A stretch of DNA of 64,000 nucleotides, taken from assembly GCA_030407085.1 (NCBI GenBank), contig CM059587.1, forward strand, positions 108,051,501 to 108,115,500, given 5' to 3'. Positions 36,011 through 47,610 of this stretch are shown here, piece by piece. The stretch comes from Trichopria drosophilae. Its lineage: Eukaryota; Arthropoda; Insecta; Hymenoptera; Diapriidae. The notes below the pieces were generated by a model. That model was not told the DNA's origin, made no database searches, and worked only from the letters and a program-made list of their open reading frames with translations. Positions within the stretch are counted from its first letter, which is position 1; each line of letters opens with the position of its first letter. The translations under genes and the position numbers were made by a program.

Positions 36011-39000
36011 ATGGAGCGTACCGACAGCGAATTGGTTGGCCAATTACGAGCTGAGATCGAAAGACTCTCCCGGGAACTCGATCTAGCATCTACAGAGAAG
36101 ATACAATCCGCACAGTATGGTCTCGCTTTGCTCGAAGAGAAATCGAATCTCCAGCAGCGATGCATGGATTTCGAGGTTCTTTATGAGAACACAAAGCACG
36201 AACTGGACATTACGCAAGAGGTGTGTTACAATTTTTATATCGTTTAAAGATTAATATATTGCAAGTACTTGAAAACAATATAATTATTCATATAAAAATT
36301 ATAAAGTTTTAAATTGAAATGGTTACATGTTTTTCTATTGGTGAAGGTTTCCAAAAAAGGCAAAGTCTATTATTAACCCTTTAAAGCATACAGTGTATCC
36401 CGAATTGTTTTTAATACATATGTAAAATCTGCTAGAAATGGTAACGTAAAAATGAAAACATACAGGCTTACTTTATATAAATTTGATTTCGAATGTATTT
36501 TAAAATTCATAAATATAAAAAAAAATTAAATACAATTATGATTCTAATTTCAACTGCGGTTAATTCGTGACGGATTACGTAAATTTTACAAAATTGGTTT
36601 ATGTATTAGATCGGTTATCTTGAATTGAAACATTAAAAATATTTTATTTTAAGATATTTGGTACAATATTAATGAAATGGAAATAATTTAAACCCTGTCT
36701 TTTTAGTGAAATGTAAAGAAATCAGAAGGAAACAAAACGTGAATATTTTAAATAATTACAGACACGATTTTATCCTGTGATATAAATTCATCTTAAAATA
36801 TCACAAGTTTATAGACGGTATTGTTGACACATCTTTATTGACTATTTGCAAATGAGGAGATCAAAGATATCAAAATAGAAAGTATTTGATGTTGGAGTTA
36901 TTTCGTTGCGTGGGTGTCGAAAAGCTCTTAAACGTATAAATTATGCAAATCTAGATGTAACAAGGTGAATAATAAAATGACTCATTTGGAAGAACCGGTA
37001 TTCATGGAATAATATTTCAAAATTAACACGAGCAAAAGTCAGTTACATGTTCAAAACTAATCTAATTGTATAATACTGTATTGAATTATTTTAGCATTTT
37101 TTTGATATTTGTAAATGTTTATGTATTGCAATAATTTTTGCAATTTTATTTTGTGTTTATAAAGATTTATATAAATTATTGAAATATGCAATAATTAATG
37201 TAAATGTAAATAACTGAACTGTGTGCAATGTAATTGTCTAATCTATTTTGTACCTCTTGATATGAAGCTATATGCATGCACATTCTCCTTGGGGAGACTG
37301 AGTGTTGACCTATGAACTGAAGATCCCTTGAGAACAGTTATTTCTGTAATTTAGGCCTTAGCTAAGTATCAGACAACCACGAAATTGACTACCCGTAGCG
37401 GCATTGAGCAAGAGGAAAGTCTACTCAATGAAAGTGCAGCTCGGGAGACTAGTTTAACGTCGCAAATTATAGAATTGGAAAATGAAACGAAGCAGGTACG
37501 ACGTCTTTTTTTTATTTAGTCGTTTTATAGTTTTATTAAATAATTAATAATAATGATGTTGAAATGTTTATAATTTTTCGTTTTATATTTTAATTGAATG
37601 TAATAAATGTTATATGAGATATATAATAATGAAAACATTGTGCACAGCTTCGTTGTGAACTCGAACGAGTGCAGTCAGAGAGAGACTCGGCGTATCAAGA
37701 AAGGGAAGTTGTTGGTAAGGACCATCAACTGGGTGAATCAGAGAGACGCAGCTTACGTAGCGAACTTCGCGAATGTCGATTTCGCGAAAGCCGACTTTTA
37801 CAAGACTATTCCGAGTTGGAAGATGAAAATATATCCTTGCAAAAGCAAGTTTCGAGTTTGCGTTCAAGCCAGGTTGAGTTTGAAGGGGCAAAACACGAAA
37901 TACGTAGGTTAACGGAAGAAGTAGAAGTCTCTAATAGTCAAGTAGAAGAATTATCGAATTTAAAAGGTATCGCAGAGAGACAATTAGAGGAAACCCTCGA
38001 GTCTCTGCTAGCCGAACGCGAGGCGAGGTACGTTTTAAAGAAGGAACTCGATCAACGACTCAACAGCGAGTCAATCTACAACATAAGTAATTTGGCGCTC
38101 TCCATTCGTGGTATTACGGATGATCCGACGATTTGTAGCGACGGCGAAGACGACTCGCCAGCATTGCGCAGAATCGAAGCCGACCTCAAAACCCAGGAAC
38201 CTGGCACTTCGGCAAGTGGCAAACAGGTTGATCTTTTCTCGGAAATTCACTTGAACGAATTGAAGAAACTGGAGAAACAGTTGGAGATGGCCGAGACCGA
38301 GAAGACTTTGCTCACTCAAAATCTAAAGGAGTCTCAGCATGTAGTAGAGAAAAGCCAGGGAGAGTTACAAGCGTTTGTCGCTCGTATTCTCCAACTGGCA
38401 GCACACGTTCAGTCGTTGCAACACATTAATTCAAAACTGCCGGAAAAACAAGAAGGCGAAGAGACTGCGTTGGACAAATTGAATATGGTAATGATTTGTA
38501 CTTGAATACATTCAATCCTAAAGATATTTTGCTCAATATTATGTACTAAATAAAGTTTTTAACGCAGGCGATTGTTCAGTATCAGCAATGGAGTTCCATA
38601 TCAACTCGAGAAGTTGACAAACTTGAAAAGGACTTGGCTGAATTGGAGAAAGGTTTAACTGTATCGGATGCAACTCAGCAATTGAGAACAGAGTTGACGA
38701 ATCTTCGAAATAAGGTAAAGCCTTTCTTTTTTCACTAAATTTCTGTTAAATTGAGAAAAAAAAGCATCCGATAATCTAAGATAAAAATAAGAGCTCCCAT
38801 CTTAGGCATTTCCTAAGAATCAATAAGTAGTCAAGTATTTTCTCTTTAAGTAATGCGGAGAAAACTAGGAAAAGTTGAGAATCTCGTGAAATTTGAAAGT
38901 AACTTGTGGCGTTTCAGATCCCCGAGTCAGAGAAGAGCCTTCAAGAAAAGGTCGGAAATTGTGACCCCCTTGACGTATTTACAATTTATATATTAACGAC

Positions 39001-41171
39001 TTGTTTTATGCTCCTCTAATGAATTACTCGTATAGCTTCTCGTTGTCCTAACAGTGCCTAGTACGGAAAGTAGTCCGAAACAATGTCACCGAAAGCACAT
39101 GAAAATCGGTTGAGACGCTATTAAACTCTGTTTACACATGTAATAGGTTATGACTGCCGCGTAAAATGTGATTCCAGTGTGCGCAGGTAGCGATATAATT
39201 ATGTGTTAAGTAGTTGACCTTGACAGTGAAATTAACAATATGTATCCGAAATATGACAAATGACTAACATTGTATCCTACCGATTAACCATCTCGGAGGT
39301 ACGATACGATCCCCAATTATTTTAAATCGATACGCTTAATTTCGGATTACTTGTCGTACTGCTTCTATAGAACTGATTATGTACTCTTAACCAAGCGTAT
39401 TTTTTTGACATGCGCTCTTCTCGACGGCGAGAAGAATTCCATTTGCGATGACTGGACTCGTATGCCCCTCCCGAATGAAATTATGCGAATGTCAACTATC
39501 AAACGAATGATATACAAATACATATAGAGCTACTAGCATCCAAGCACCGTCACTTTAAGAAGGAATGTGCTTAGAAACAATTATGCACGTGTCTTGCCAT
39601 AAAGATTCTTTCTTACTCGACGCAATACTGCTTCGGCATCCGCGATGGCGAATACAAATTTTTTGGTTTATTATTATTTTTATCTTTTCGATACATTCAA
39701 TACAAGATACTCTTATCCAAATAACTATCCTTGGAAAGATGGAGTTGAATGGCTTACTATTTAAATTTTTCAATAAAGCTGAATTTAATATTAATGGCGT
39801 CGTTTCAGCTATTGGATACCGAACAAAGAAGTATGCTCCTCGAGTCGGACGTTAGTATTTTGTCGAAGCTCGCGGCCGAAGCTGGTAGTTCGTTAGATCT
39901 TGCACAGAACGATCTGCAAAATATGTCGGATGAATTGGCTCAACTCTACCACCATGTCTGCACCGTGAATGGTGAGACCCCATCCAGAGTGATCCTCGAT
40001 CATGAAAAGACCGATCCGGGAAAGGACGAGGAGAATACCAAGATCGAATGGTGTCGTACCCTCTTCAAAACTGACGTCAAGATTAAAGATCTTGAAAGCT
40101 TAAGTAAAGCTAAGGAAATAGTGAAAAATATCGAGACTGCCAACGATCAAATCAAACATCTACGAGGTGCCGTCGAACATACAATTGAATTCTCCAAGCT
40201 GAAAGGAAGCGGAATCTGTTCCATGTGCGACTGTAAGTTGAGTTATGATTTTGCAAATTACCTACGATTGTAGTTTCTAATTATTTTCCTTTCTGCGTAG
40301 CTTCCATTAACGAGAACAAAATGGAACTTCAAGAACAAGTTATTAAACTGAAGGCTCTGTTGTCGGCTAAGCGAGAACAGATCACTACGTTGAGGACTGT
40401 ACTCAAGTCGAATAAGAACACAGCCGAAGTTGCACTCATGAACTTGAAGAGCAAGTATGAAAACGAAAAGATTATAGTGAGCGAAGCTATGTTGAAGCTA
40501 AGGAACGAATTGAGAACTTTGAAGGAAAGCGCTGCAACATTTTCAAGTGAGTTTAACATTTTATATTATTTTTTGTCTTTCTATCGAATAGTGCAAGCGT
40601 TTTGCCCGGTACTTACATATCGATCAATCGACATAGTTGAATCAGCTTTATTAATCAGAGTGTTTTTCCTTTTTTCTCTCCCACTAACACGCTTATATAA
40701 TAACGCACAAAATTTGCACAGTACTAACGTACGTTACCTTATTACTACTTATTAATACTCATGATTTATTGATAAGCTAACTTTCTGTGAAACGTCATGA
40801 TACGTCCTGAGCTAACCTATTTTGTTTCGCATTTCCTCTCTTCTTTCTTCCTCTCTCGTGTTAAAACCCTGTTAACCGTACGCTGCCCAGGTCTACGAGC
40901 AATGTTCGGCGCCCGTTGCGAGGAGAACGCAACGCGAGAGGACGAGCTTAAGCGCAGCTTGGCCATCGCCGAGGAAGACAGGAAGACCCTGAACCAGCTG
41001 CTCAGACTGGCCGTCCAGCAGAAGCTGGGGCTGACGATGAAGCTGGAGGAGATGGAGTTCGATCGGGAGCTCAGGAACACGAGGAGACACACGCCCGGCG
41101 GCAACGGACGCGGCAGGGCGCGACTCACGCAACAGACGAACCGTCCTCACCAGAGCAGAGACTTCTTCTAG
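36011..41171 (+). CDS. BicD: Bicaudal D, dynein-dynactin cargo adaptor
   Basis: Coiled-coil adaptor that joins cytoplasmic dynein to cargo (mRNA complexes, Rab6 vesicles). Coding exons: 36011-36220, 37355-37495, 37648-38487, 38568-38714, 39809-40232, 40301-40546, 40891-41171, all with GT/AG borders and matching phase, giving 762 residues (Drosophila protein 782). The start [19 protein letters not shown] has a good context (AAAAATGG). SAQYG (residues 33-37) sits at the CC1-box that contacts dynein. Long coiled-coil segments include [20 protein letters not shown] and [19 protein letters not shown], nearly identical to the fly. The C-terminal cargo domain has [11 protein letters not shown] and [14 protein letters not shown], and the protein ends [10 protein letters not shown] possible 33-base microexon is listed separately. 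Confidence 0.97.
36221..37354 (+). other. BicD intron between the first two coding exons
   Basis: AT-rich; donor GTGTGT at 36221, acceptor TTTAG at 37354. No nested gene or repeat recognised. Confidence 0.7.
38918..38950 (+). CDS. BicD: Candidate alternative in-frame BicD microexon (11 residues)
   Basis: Between BicD exons 38568-38714 and 39809-40232 a 33-base segment encodes [11 protein letters not shown]. It has a good acceptor (GTGGCGTTTCAG) and a GT donor (AAAAG/GTCGG, weaker than consensus). Length divisible by three means inclusion would insert 11 residues at a codon border, between ...TNLRNK and LLDTEQ..., in a coiled-coil linker. The fly protein has no residues at this point in the reference form. 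Either a cassette exon or a chance reading. Confidence 0.4.
38951..39808 (+). other. BicD intron upstream of exon 39809-40232
   Basis: Less AT-rich than other introns, with no coding similarity recognised. Ends in the acceptor GTCGTTTCAG at 39808. Confidence 0.6.
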
Positions 41172-42450
41172 AAGATAGTCAGGATGTGGGGCAAGGTTTT
41201 CTGAGACGAAGAAAATCGCGGTGGCCCTTGCGAAGGTACCTCCCGGACGTTCATACGGGAGCCAGGTCATTCCTGATTCGTTGATAAGAATTTCGGCGAA
41301 TTGAAAGAAGTAAGAAGTTATTTACGTTAGTTTACTAACCTATACATTTTGAAAAGTGGAGAAATATTTTTATTTTAATATTTTTAGGTTAGAAAAGGAC
41401 ACACGAGTCTGGTAATTTGTTGATTTTTTGTTAATAATCGCGTGGTATTTGTACAATTTCAAAATGATTAAAGGTACGAAATCGGAAATTTCTTGACGAA
41501 TCGTTTATCGAGAATCAAATTCGTATATCAACGAACGAATGACCGGCGCATTTATTATCGATTTACCAGAATTTATTTTCTAGAGGTTCGCGAGGGCATC
41601 GTTTTACCGCGTTTTCTTCGCCTTTTGCCCCACGTCGGGACTCTGCTCCATTGTTACCAACGTATCGCGACCGTCGATACGAAAAAGTCCGCGGGAATAG
41701 AAAAAGATCCCGAGGGAGTAAATTTTTAGAATGTTGAATTATATAAGCCTCCGGTCGTTGTAAGATTTTTATCCGAGCACGGGAGGACGGACCAGCCTTT
41801 TTAACGTTAGGAGTTAAAAAACGTTAAGGATCGCATTTCTCTGTGTATTCTTTTTTTTTTTTATCTATTCGTCGAAGCGTAGGACACGTAGCAATCATAA
41901 TCGGGTAGCATTTATCCAAGTATCGTGCAATTTTTTTCCTCGCGTCTTGCTCTCCGTTTCAGCATCACGAGGTGGCCTAACGCTCGGCAGCTAGTTAACT
42001 ACTCCTAGTATCGATTTTAATTAACGTTTTATCATTAGTATTAGCGACCTATTAATCCAAGGTATAACAGAGAACTCGTATTTTTTAATCGATTCGAATA
42101 TTTTCAAGCGATTCCTAACCTCGCGAAATGTTAGGTTATGGTTCTTTTAAAATTTTTTGTTACGCGCGAGGATCGGAATATTCGAATCGATTGCGAGATG
42201 CGATTGATCGAGGGATCGATTTGTCGGCTAGCGAGCGAATTGTACATTTATCTTGACTTTCAGTAACTAGCAACGATGCGTCGTCGCATAAAACGGCGGC
42301 GAAAAAAGATGCGATTTATCGATCGTTCGCGCGAGAATTATTTTTCATCGATATCGATTTTCGCAGTTATATTTATCGAATGTCCATTACGGTGATGTTT
42401 GCGGCGCTTTTGTCGACGGCGTTTTGGTTTTGTTTAATAAAATTTGGGAA
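41172..42450 (+). other. Probable BicD 3' untranslated region
   Basis: Follows the TAG stop at 41169-41171. Composition stays richer in CpG and TCGA-type phrases than intergenic DNA until about 42560. An AATAAA lies in TTTAATAAAATTT at about 42436, and another at about 42952. The true cleavage site cannot be fixed from sequence. No open frame with family resemblance. Confidence 0.5.
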
Positions 42451-43270
42451 TATTTTTTGTTTTCTTTTTTTTTTTTTTTTGTTCTAAGGTCGACAAACGC
42501 GCCACATTGTCACTTTGTGTCCATAAACCGAGCCAGCCTCAGCCTGAGACCACCGTCCCTTCCCTTCGTCCCATACCGCCGTCAGGAGTGAAGAGTCGTG
42601 TGTATATATATATATGAACATATTTAAAATTATGTATGTGTGTAATGAGATACACACATAAGGTACATTATCTTTATATGAAGTAACGAATACACCTTAA
42701 AAGATTTTTATCCAACCGTCCAGAATATTTTTTATCATCGTTTTTTATTACTCGACACTAGATTGCAAAATGTATTCGATTTTTATTCATTTTTAGCGAC
42801 ATTCGAACCGATTTAATGGGTTACGACACTTTCTTAACCGAAAAATCATTATTTTTTAGGTTAGAAAGTGACTTTGCAGAGTTTTTAAGTTCTTGAGAAA
42901 TTTTATTTCGCATAAGATGCGCTTTTTAACCGATGTAATAACGGCGTTAATAAAGTTATAGTTGTAACGTATATTATGTTTGATAACCTAAAACATCAAG
43001 GTAGATCTAAGAAAATGTTGGGTTATGTCAATCTTTATGAATTCGTCGGAAAAGAAAAGATATTTGAACTTTGAACAGCGTTAAAGATCGATTTTTAAAA
43101 AACAGTGAGATTAATCTGAATTTTTGTCGTTAACCCTTTCAGTCATTCATTTTTCTCGTAATTTATTTTACGAATTTTCGTACGTACAAATTTCAAAATA
43201 GAAAATGACGGAATTAACGTGGTTGATATAAATGTTGGAAAATTGGTAATTTGTCCGATTTTGTGTATAT
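42451..43270. other. Downstream of BicD, no recognised feature
   Basis: Includes a T-run at 42468-42480 and (TA)n at about 42604-42614. Could include the distal end of the BicD transcript if the 42952 AATAAA is used. Confidence 0.45.
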
Positions 43271-43357
43271 TACAGTAGACCCCAAGTTATCGGTAGAAAA
43301 AGCTCTCCCGCTTACTCCCACTCGTTCGCTCCACGGGGGGGGGGGGGTCTACTGTGT
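43271..43357. mobile_element. Short pogo-like MITE with CAGTAGACCCC ends
   Basis: TACAGTAGACCCC on the left and GGGGTCTACTGTGTA on the right, about 85 bases apart, with a run of 13 G at 43337-43349. The CAGTAGACC-type terminus and TA flank are typical of pogo/Tigger-related elements. Confidence 0.6.
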
Positions 43358-43379
43358 AGACATTTTAAGATTAATAACA

Positions 43380-43560
43380 AATTTCAAAATTCGAAATGGC
43401 CGACAAAAATATTATACTACATTAATTTGTCGTATATACAATATTATCGGGGTTTTTGACGACGCTAATTACGAATCTGATGTCAATTTTTCCAACTCAA
43501 AATGGAGGATCTAATGTGGCCGATCGAAATTTTGAAAATGTATATTTTTTTCCTCGTTTG
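43380..43560. repeat. Diverged copy of the 5280-5720 dispersed repeat
   Basis: ACGAATCTGATGTCAATTTT and AAAATGGAGGATCTAATGTG parallel phrases in the 5280-5720 repeat. Boundaries approximate. Confidence 0.45.
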
Positions 43561-43827
43561 TTTCATTGGAACAATGACGTTTTAACTAATTTAACAATCA
43601 TAAGCGCAGAAATCTACATAAATTAAACAAAAGTATAAAAGATTAAATTTTCAAGTAAATAGATTGACATTTTGATTTTTGAAACTTTTGCAGCCGATCA
43701 CAGATCTTAGCAATACTTTACGTATCGAATATTATTTAAGGTCGTCCTTTGTTAGATAATTTTGACATAATAGATGTTTCTGAGGTCGCTCATTATGAAT
43801 ATACATTTTGGGGGGTAAAAATCTACA

Positions 43828-45475
43828 CGGGAAGAACTTACGCGAGCCCCAACATCTAACGTGGAGGGACTATACGATCTTATATACATTGCAACTGCTT
43901 CTTGAAGAGGTGGTTCATCGCGGAGCTTCTTAGCATATTCTCGCGCGTCTATGGTCTCGGCCCAACCCCTTTTGTTCACTTTGCATTCCTTACAATCTAC
44001 TGTCACTGAATCTCCCGCACTGCTTCCAGTGGTCATCACTACGTCTCCGAAGAAAATCCTCGAAGGTCTCACCGCTAATCCTTGCTGGGATAAGCTGATT
44101 GAATATAATTAGGGCCTCTTCGTAGAACATCCGTAGAAACGCGGGTCCCTCTGCTCGTGGGCGACAGCCTCAGTGCGCTACCCTACTTTCTTGGAAAGGT
44201 CAACATCAGTGCGGTCGGTTATCTCTTGGTCCCAGTCTGTTAGCATGTTGAAGCGGCCGATTGCCTTGTCCCAGTATGAATACTTAATGACTAGAACATC
44301 CGAAACAACGACATCGGATGGTATACAACTACAACGTCTTAAACTATTAGAGAGACTTTTCAGATACTCTCGCAGCCTCACCATACCTTGGAGGGTTAGG
44401 CCCGATGCCCTTATGTAACTAAAAACCGGGTCATCTAGTGGCTCGTCGGCAGCTAAAACTAATAGAACTAAAAGAACAGTAATGCGCCCACTGGAAATAA
44501 TTTCAACACCTCATTACATCGCCCGACAACAGCTCTCGCCCTGGGCCAGGTGATGCCAGGCAGCGTTGTCTGAGCGTGATTGACCCAAGCTCGCTTTACA
44601 AGAGCAGACAAGTAGGAGGACAAGTTTAGGAACATGTGCTGCTTATCTACACTACTAGAGTAAGGGTACAAGCCCCCCAAAACTTGCATGTGGTAATTGG
44701 CAACGTCAGGAGAGTAGACGATCTTGGTTGTCCGGTAAGGCACGCCACCGAATGAGTGCTCTACAAGTAGAAACCCGGGGCAGTCGATCTTAACCAATAC
44801 AATTATAAAACGATGAACAAGGGAGACGAGGAGTGCTGAGAGATACCTTAGACCCCCAGGCACACAACAAAGGTGAACTTAATACTACGATGGACCAGGC
44901 ATGGAAAACTGGCCCTGTAACAGGATACTTATTAAAGTCTCGTAAGGTACCTGCCTTACCCATATCAACCAACAAATCTAAACACTTATCATAATCGAGG
45001 GGTTCAGACGGAGGGTGGAACCAACTACGACCATTTCGGACGTTATCTAATACAGTACGTACGCCTACCTTTGCTCTCTCGTAGTCGTTATCGACGATTG
45101 CCAGAATATACGTGTAAGCCAAACCAGACTTCACCCCCTTGGGGAGGGCTGACCACTCTGCCACAGCGGAAGAGAAGCCAGAAGACCGTTCGCCAACAAT
45201 GAAATGGTTCAGGTAATCTAAATAATTCAATCATTCCACTTTGGTCGCATTAACCTTGGTGTCTATCTCGCCTTTCATGGCTCTAGTCATTTTCAATGCT
45301 GCACGGCTGAAAGGGCTGACATACTCGGGTATGAGGGTTGATAGCACATCCAGGCAAGTGTGGTCCCCGAGGTACGAGGGGCAGTTCCGTATCAGGCCCC
45401 CCAATCAATTTGAGCACCTTGACCTTCAAAGGGAAAGCTCACCGACCATACTTACGATGGATGGTCCCCAGATCT
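43828..45475 (-). pseudogene. Broken foreign coding block, possibly an endogenous RNA-virus-like gene
   Basis: About 1.65 kb of clearly coding-like DNA on the minus strand. It is noticeably richer in GC than its AT-rich surroundings and has no introns. The reading is spread over several frames: 45230-44790 (opens in-frame after a TGA at about 45237 and is readable upstream to about 45400), 44863-44468, 44470-44178, then 44150-44060 and 44072-43752. Recognisable protein-like pieces include WSALPKGVKSGLAYTYILAI, GGVPYRTTKIVYSPDVANYH and KYSYWDKAIGRFNMLTDWDQ. I do not recognise the family with confidence. The compact style suggests a structural protein (capsid or nucleoprotein) of an RNA virus, but an unknown transposon protein is possible. 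Multiple shifts and at least two stops show it is not functional. Confidence 0.4.
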
Positions 45476-45497
45476 AAGACGTAAATAATTTCGCATG

Positions 45498-45726
45498 TTG
45501 GGGCGGCGGTGGCTCAGTTAGTAGAGTATCGGCTTTATAATCAGAAAACCCTGGTTCGATCCCGGCCTCTGCCATCTGTCATTGGGACACCTCTGTATTT
45601 GTTTATAAGTGTCTAATAGCGCCAAAGCTCAGGTGGTTCGGATTCCACCTTCATAAACTGTAGGTCCCGTCGCGATTTAACCCCATTTGGGTTCACAAAA
45701 GTCGACGTAAAATAATATAAAAAAAA
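45498..45726 (+). mobile_element. Complete tRNA-derived SINE with 11-base target duplications
   Basis: The head resembles a tRNA: A-box TGGCTCAGTTAGTAGAG, B-box GGTTCGATCCC, and 3' acceptor-like CCTCTGCCA. The body runs to a short A-rich tail at 45718-45728. Perfect direct repeats AATTTCGCATG stand at 45487-45497 and 45727-45737, proving retroposition. The anticodon arm does not pair well, so this is a SINE head, not a working tRNA. It is a different family from the GGTCGGGG SINE heads elsewhere in the window. Confidence 0.88.
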
Positions 45727-45737
45727 AATTTCGCATG

Positions 45738-46500
45738 CCATTTTGAACTTCTTTTATTAAATCTCGGACAAAAATTACCATTTTTAAAAATGTTTATAAA
45801 TTATATCGGATCCGAAAATTGAATATTGAAATTTGTCACAATAGATTCGTAATAAGCGATTTTATAAATCCTCACATGAACCTTACTGGAGTACAATAAA
45901 TATTCATTCGTATTTTGGTGAATCTATTCTGAAAATTTTGCTATTTTATGGTATTTTGTTATTAACAAAAATGTTTTATTTTACAATGTTATTTTTGACT
46001 ACTTTTTAGAAACATAGGAAGGAAAATGGTGACTGAAAAGGTTGGTTCATATTTTTGAGGTTATAAATTACTTATACAGAGTGAATATAATTTACTTACC
46101 AAAAGGTCGTTAATAACTGAAACATTAACAAGATAAAACATGATCCGATTGCATTTTATTGCTTTTTATACAATTTTTTAAAAATAATATGTATAGTAAG
46201 AAAAATATGGTTAAAAATATAAATTATTATCGGACTCAAAAAAACGATAAAAACGTGTGCTAATACGTATGTTACATTTCAAAAATTTTATTAATCAGTG
46301 TTCTAAATGTAATTTCATTATTTACGTAATAATTCTAACAATACATCATATTCCCTCGAAGAGTTGATATTTTTCATCGCATTTTTTACCTTAGAAATGA
46401 AACGTCCCTGCAGGAATGTCCTTATAAGAGAGTTCCTTCTGATTCGCGTCCTTGGCATCGGTCCTACTAGCGGGAATAAAATTTTGTCTAAGTAAGTAAA
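45738..46500. other. AT-rich intergenic DNA
   Basis: 45738-45880 carries faint similarity to the 5280-5720 dispersed repeat (ATTCGTAATAAGCGAT). Otherwise nothing recognised. Confidence 0.45.
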
Positions 46501-47610
46501 TACGACTTGGCTAACTTTCTCCAGGGGCCTCCAGGTACTCCTTCGAGAAAGTGTCCTAGCGGCGGTGTGCGTCCATTTTTAGCAACTAAAGTGATCGAGG
46601 CGCCATTGCTGAAACTGCAAATGTATAAAAAGGACAAGTTTTGTGGCTCACTCGCTAAATATATAAAAAAGTTTGAGCGAATCGGCGACGCAATCCTCTG
46701 TTTACGGCGTCGTCAATCTCGCGGTAAAGACCATGTAAAATGTTTTCCAAGTATGTAATGCCCCGTAATTACCTTCGTAGGTGCAGTGAAAACGATAATT
46801 TTTATTCGATTACTTATTACAGTTTTATAATCGTTATACATAACTAATCGGTTGCTTCAAATAGTTAGCAAGCGTTTTCATTTTATGCCGGTAGTTAAGT
46901 TATTTTTTAGCGGATTATATTTTTTAACATCGAATGTTGGAAGTGTATCATTAATTAGATTGTGGTGTATTCACGGCAGCGTTGGGTCGCTGCGCTTTCG
47001 GCTCTGCGCTTCAAGCACGACGTTATTATAATCGCGATACAGTTGATCGTGACTGACTTTAATCCATCCAACGACTGCAATAAGCACGAAATGGTGCTTG
47101 GCGAAAAAAAAACTGTGTTCGGACCCAAGGGCGGGAAAGAAGACATTTCGCCATGTCCAAACTTTATTACGTCTGCATCAAAGTGAGAGAAACTTTCCGC
47201 GTGATTTTAAAGAGAAGACGACGAGTTTCGAGCGGATGCGTCAGATTTTTAGTAATCTTTCGAAATGATTTGTAAGATGTTATATTTGCGAGAACAATAA
47301 TTTAAATCACGCTTTAATTTACACCTTGTGATTTATGAGTATGACAATTTGTTCTTAGTTCAGCGCCGAGTCGAATTGTATATAGAGTGTAAATGCACAC
47401 TAGCGAAATGTAGCGTTAGATGTATAAATTAATCGGAGATGCGATGTATCCTTCTCGTCCCGTAGTTGTTTTTCAAGTATCACAAAACTCCGAAATCACT
47501 GGACAGTTGTCCGCAAGTGTCTTGATTTTTATCGAAGCGAAGGCGAAATCGCGGAATCTTAAAAGCGTTTGATAGCGACGAATAAAGAGACTTGAAATAA
47601 AAAATGCATC
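46501..47610 (+). other. GC-elevated block, possible unrecognised transcript
   Basis: Composition and CpG phrases (GCAGCGTTGGGTCGCTGCGC at about 46977; TTTCGAGCGGATGCGTCAGA near 47227) stand out from the flanks. The block ends with AATAAAG and AAATAAAAAAT at 47581-47606, plausible polyadenylation signals on the plus strand. Open frames of 83 residues (46507-46758) and 74 residues (46962-47186) show no family resemblance. It could be a long non-coding RNA, a terminal untranslated exon of a neighbouring gene, or a conserved regulatory block. Confidence 0.3.

Noticed and set aside
39555..39855. Open frames upstream of BicD exon 39809-40232
   Set aside because: Intronic chance frames; the true exon start is set by the TTTCAG acceptor and by alignment to the fly protein.
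40817..41270. Minus-strand open frames opposite the last BicD exon
   Set aside because: Antisense to a GC-rich, well-conserved coding exon; composition effect.
44173..44418. Plus-strand 81-residue open frame
   Set aside because: Shadow of the minus-strand coding block; no family resemblance.
45498..45573. tRNA gene
   Set aside because: A- and B-boxes are present but the anticodon stem does not pair, the acceptor stem is mismatched, and the unit continues into a SINE body with target duplications.
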